From assembly GCA_037903355.1 (NCBI GenBank), contig JBAJFE010000042.1, positions 1,500,001-1,564,000 on the forward strand: a stretch of DNA of 64,000 nt, given 5' to 3'. Origin of the DNA: Trichuris trichiura (Eukaryota > Nematoda > Enoplea > Trichinellida > Trichuridae). This document shows, piece after piece, positions 59,900 to 64,000 of the stretch. Each line of letters starts with the position of its first letter. Position 1 is the stretch's first letter. The notes beneath the pieces were generated by a model that was given only the letters and a program-made list of their open reading frames with translations, was not told the DNA's origin and did no database searches. Position numbers and translations under genes: made by a program.

Positions 59900-62280
59900 A
59901 AATTACAAGTAAGTTTAGCACCACAACAAGTGATGAAACATCTGAACGTTTAATAATACGCATAAAGTTGCGATCAAGTCTTAAAGCAGACTTGCTAGAA
60001 ATCTTTCTGAAAGCAAGCTCAGTTTTAAGCGCAGTCATAGCGTCTGTTGTTCTTTTTGATGCAATAGAAGGAATTCAGGGTATTCTTTCTGAATAATGTC
60101 TCCGCCACAGACGGATGAGCAAAGATATTTTTGAAGTTTAGGGAGCATTCCTAGAGCATAGGAAAGCTACCATTCAGATGGTTACAGTCGACAACTTCAA
60201 CAAATCGTTTCTGATTCTTTTTATACATTTTTCTAAGTTCTTGAAAGAGTGCTCGCTTTGTCATCTTCATGAGAGCTCGCTGAGGAGCTGAGGGTTAGAT
60301 TCAGATTTCTTAACTCCAGTTGGCAACTGACAAAGGAAATTGCAAATGAAATAAGCTATCTCGTTCAGTATGTGTCCCCGTTTCAGTGCCCATTTCTGTC
60401 ATTCTCTGTACAATGGTAACGAACACCAAGTACCAACTATACCTGCGGCTAAAAATTCATGCGCTGTAGAGAGATTATTTTTATCCGGCGTCTTGTTCTC
60501 CGCGCTCTGAATGACTAGCTGTTCAAGCCAATATGTTCATAACCCTCCCGATCTAATCAAAAGCATGGATTCGTTTCTAGATTGGGGTATGTTAGCAGTA
60601 GCGGTTTTTATGGGCTGAAGCTACTTCCTTGTAAGCCGATTTCCTCCTCTGAGCCTTTTATTATTAGAGGGTTTCGAATTATTATATGTACATATATATA
60701 TGGAGGTTCTACTATATATATATATATATATAGCGGATAGTTTGGATTAATGTTCTGGTCTACTATATATAGTTCTAGTTTGGATTAATGTTCTGTTCTT
60801 GTCGTTGGAGAGAAGTAAAGCTTTCGTGTGACGCTTCAATAGGAACGATTTTCCTGTGGTTGGTTTTTGCAACTATTGCTTGTTCTGTCTGATAAATCGA
60901 AATTTCCTTTAAATTATTTTGCTTTTGTTCATACCTTGTTCACAGTTTTGAGTGTGAAGAATTAAATTCCAGGAAACGTTTTAAATTGAAGAAAGAATTT
61001 TCGAGTAAACATACTAACATGCAGTTGCTTAATGAGCCTTGTGCTGTCAATAGTTCTATATTGCTTTTGCGCTCACTCTACATTGTAAACTTATTTCTTT
61101 CAGTCTGAACAATCCACACGAACATAGCAGGAAACCCTAAAACGTATCTGTCGAGTACTTGCAGGAATGTGCTGAAGAGATGAACATGCTGGCTTTTAGT
61201 TCTAAAGTTTCTTTTGAAAACAGACTGATTATTTTTAAGAGATAGCTCTTTTGTATATATGAAATCAAGAGGCTGAAAGCATCTTCACAAGAGCTATAAA
61301 ACTGATCATTCGTCCCAAGATTAAGTAAAACGTGGAACTCTTAGAACGAAAGTAACCTAGATTTTCCGCTAACAGCGTAATGCGGAACGAGATGCAAGGA
61401 ATGGCAATTTTTCATCAAATCCGTTTCTGCGGTCTGCTGTCTACAGAAAAACAAGAAGAGAATATTTGCACAGCTGTATTTACTCCAGTGTTTACAATGA
61501 CGTTATAGGCTCCAAAAGACTGAATTTTTGAGATTGCGTTGGCGCAGGAATCAGAAAGAATACAATATGTTCTCCCTTTGCTCAACAGCTTGCATGAGAC
61601 ACGTGATTTTCAGAAAAGCACACACGTTGATAGCATTGTTCAGTAAGTAATCTAATACCAATCGGTTCGACACACTTTGAACATAATTTAGTGAACAACG
61701 TTTAAAAGCAGAACCGAATGGCTATCAAAAGGTGCTTGTAAATAACATGGAATACCTTACTTCATTGTAACATTCCAAATTGTCAAACATTCTGGTTGTT
61801 GCGTGACGTCGACGAAGTTTCACAATTTTGTTAGCCGCCTATTTTTCATGTTATTTCACCATACAGTATGGCATATGAAGATTAAGCTAGTGGAAAACAT
61901 TCAGTGCACATTATTTACAAAAGGTTTATCAAAGTGCGTAGTAGTAAAAGCGCTTTAGAACAAATGTTAATGCTACCATCTGTTCACACGTTTGCTCAAA
62001 ATTTCACGCATATATAGGTAATACTCAATGTGAGATACTTCAGGATTCTGAAATGAGTCATTCAATATTCTACCACCTCCTGATTTTTGCCACATTTATC
62101 CATAGCTTCCATCTTTTAGGTAAAGATATTTAATTTAATTTACCACGCAGTTGCTAATGTTTGAGTAGCAGTGTTTTGCTAGAGTTAGGTGAAAACGAAA
62201 GAATTGGGAGACAATAAAATACAGTCTGTTTTGCCAAGTAATATGGAATATTACAAGCGCAGTAACACATAGTTTTTTAG
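59900..62280. other. No gene recognised; TA-rich tract
   Basis: AT-rich spacer. About 60685-60735 holds TA dinucleotide runs next to TGGAGGTTCTACTA, a relic of the pogo MITE terminus. TAGTTTGGATTAATGTTCTG is directly repeated at about 60736 and 60774. Confidence 0.4.
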
Positions 62281-62420
62281 CAGTGAATAATAAAATTGAT
62301 TCTCCTTTTTTCTTTTTCTCCTTTCTAACGGGTGCGTTATTCGGAATAAAATTTTTTTGCGGCTTTGCTACCCGTTCGTCAGTTAAAAACGTTTATTTTC
62401 AAACGTATAACCCGCGGAGC

Positions 62421-62449
62421 TTTCGGGCCACACCGGGGCCCGTCATCAG
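62421..62449 (-). ncRNA. Hammerhead-like motif, left arm
   Basis: On the minus strand CTGATGA (62449-62443), CGGGCC, a loop, GGCCCG and GAAA (62424-62421). The stem is perfect. Confidence 0.55.
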
Positions 62450-62685
62450 CGCAAAGTCTGTTTTAAACAGACGGGTATATCGTTCGTATGCTCGCTGTTT
62501 CTCATTGTTAGTGCTGCCGCCGTCGTGGAAGGTCGGTTGGGTGCTCGCCGTAAAGTCTGACTGACTAGGTGGGACCAAAGCCTGACGGGTCAAGGATCGA
62601 CCTGACGGCTGTGGTTCCCGCCACGGTCGGTCGGACGGAGCGGCTTGCTAACATAATGACCGATCCGACGGCGGCGCACTTAGCG

Positions 62686-62714
62686 CTGATGACAGGCCCC
62701 GGTGTGGCCCGAAA
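62686..62714 (+). ncRNA. Hammerhead-like motif, right arm
   Basis: CTGATGA (62686-62692), CAGGCC, a loop, GGCCCG and GAAA (62711-62714). There is one mismatch in the stem compared with the left arm. Confidence 0.55.
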
Positions 62715-62805
62715 GCTCCGCGGGTTATACGTTTGAAAATAAACGTTTTTAACTGACGAACGGGTAGCAAAGCCGCAAAAAAATTTTATTCCGAGTGAAT
62801 AATAA

Positions 62806-64000
62806 GATATTTTTATTTGTTAATAGTATGAATAGATGAAATGCTACTATGAGGGCAAAAAATTTAGTCGCACATATGAAGGAGCAGGCTCAAATTACAA
62901 AGCTGTTATGGTAGATTTATCGTTTTCTTGTTTCGATAACAATGATCATCTGTTCACAACAGGGTGGAATGCTCCTTGGTCATAACTTTCTTGGTCACAT
63001 TGCTATCTGAAATATTCTCTACAAGAACTGTTCAGATTTCGCCTATTTTTTGCTTGGCTGTTCCGACGAAATGTTAGAGTATATTAATTTCAATGAAACA
63101 CGAAGTTTTAAATTCCGTCTCTGCACTGTAGGATAACCAACGATAAGGAACTAACCGGAAGTAAAACTTTGTCAATCAGAAGTAAATTCTGAAAGTAGTC
63201 ATAAGTGCCTTCACCTCATATTCTGTAAGTTTGCCTAGCTTCTGACCAACTTGGGACAACAGTGCGATTCTCACATGAATGCTTGTTCCAACACTTCATA
63301 GCAACATTTTGAAACTTTAACGGATGATTGTATTCAAACATTCTCAGTCATCTTCTGAAATAATCCAGAAAACGAAAGAATCACTTTGTATAAAGATGCA
63401 GGAGTGGTCTTACAAAATAAATATAAAGCAGTTGTGTCACTGACGTTTGCAACATTTTACTTAGTAGCTGTGCTGCGACTTTCAAATGTTATTCTCATTA
63501 GCGAAGTTGCATGATAGGAGTTATTTAAGCAAATGGAAAATATCAAGCGACATTACATGTTGTGTTTTCTTAAAATGTAATGGCAGAAGTATATTGCTGT
63601 TCATAAAATTTACAATGAAGTCGAACAATAAACTACTAGTATTTCTGTCAGCAGCCATGGCATATCTCCCCTGCTTGATTCTGTCAAAAAATGTACTCGC
63701 TTTAGTCAACTAAGTGATTGCAGTTATTTCTTTATTTATACGTTTTTAAAGAGGTAAGCACAGCAGTGACAAGCAGATGTTTCATGCAGTACATACTTCT
63801 TCATTGCAGCACAGATATCCCTTTTAAACAATAAGCGCAGTTTCAGTTTTGCCGTTCTCATGTGTGACAAATGTCATGCACTCTCGCGTACCCCTTTCCA
63901 TTTAATGTTGCTTCAAGTAGAGCAAACCAAGCCGGAGTAGAACAAACGAAGACACGATACTCTATCCAATGTTTCAACAAGTGCATTTACTAGCGAAAAC
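62806..64000. other. No gene recognised
   Basis: AT-rich sequence. The frame at 63486-63713 has no identifiable domain, and its antisense is also open. Confidence 0.3.

Larger units (their letters stand above)
62294..62793. mobile_element. Fold-back Penelope-derived element with two hammerhead-like cores
   Basis: A perfect 12-base duplication AGTGAATAATAA bounds it (62282-62293 and 62794-62805). Arms of about 120 bp are inverse copies (AACGGGT, ATTCGGAATAAAATTTTTTT, GCGGCTTTGC, AACGTTTATTTTCAAACG, CCCGCGGAGCTTTCGGGCC). The centre (about 62500-62680) matches the element at 41657-41995. It has no coding capacity. Confidence 0.85.

Noticed and set aside
1..64000. CRISPR arrays, rRNA and bacterial-type operons
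   Set aside because: No regularly spaced direct repeats, rRNA blocks or Shine-Dalgarno-linked gene series were seen; the splice structure is eukaryotic.

Overview
The window reads as eukaryotic genomic DNA, most likely from a nematode and possibly from the Dorylaimia group (whipworm and Trichinella relatives). The grounds are: genes broken into many small exons by introns of about 46-70 nt; GT donors and T-rich acceptors, often TTTTCAG or close to it; AT-rich spacers; a short run of the nematode telomere hexamer TTAGGC inside a repeat at 52.3 kb; and a small family of secreted cysteine-rich domains. The clade call is inference. No bacterial operons, tRNA, rRNA or CRISPR arrays were seen.

Genes. 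The best-supported gene is a complete 13-exon TAF6 (TFIID subunit 6) on the minus strand, 8678-5130. Its spliced exons sum to 1554 nt, or 517 residues. Convergent to it lies the 3' part of an unidentified plus-strand gene ending at 4944. Upstream of TAF6 on the same strand is an unidentified multi-exon gene (10623-9250). Two related two-exon genes for small all-helical proteins follow (12197-11627 and 17149-16643), with another minus-strand gene between them that ends at 15343. At 24960-26224 is a complete three-exon gene for a 382-residue type I membrane protein with a signal peptide, a Cys-rich ectodomain, an EGF-like module, one membrane span and a basic tail. Three exons of one Cys-rich (EB-module-like) family lie at 41.0, 48.2 and 54.2 kb. 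A Cu/Zn superoxide-dismutase-like exon sits near the left edge.

Repeats dominate the rest. Penelope-like elements (PLEs) are the main theme. One nearly full-length copy (49151-53082) has a reverse transcriptase, the start of a GIY-YIG domain, an inverted copy of its own 3' end at its left side, and a 13-bp target-site duplication. At least four shorter relatives (10647-10910, 38337-38561, 41657-41995, 62294-62793) carry 12-14-bp target duplications. Most are fold-back structures. Nearly all carry one or two hammerhead-ribozyme-like cores (CTGATGA, a hairpin, then GAAA). DNA transposons are also present: four hAT-type or hAT-like insertions with 8-bp duplications, a Tigger/pogo element with a hAT nested in it, and small pogo-type MITEs. 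There is one probable solo LTR and one LINE RT fragment.

The long blocks 12.3-15.3, 26.2-30.2, 30.5-38.3, 43-48 and 54.5-62.3 kb look mostly non-coding apart from the small items listed.
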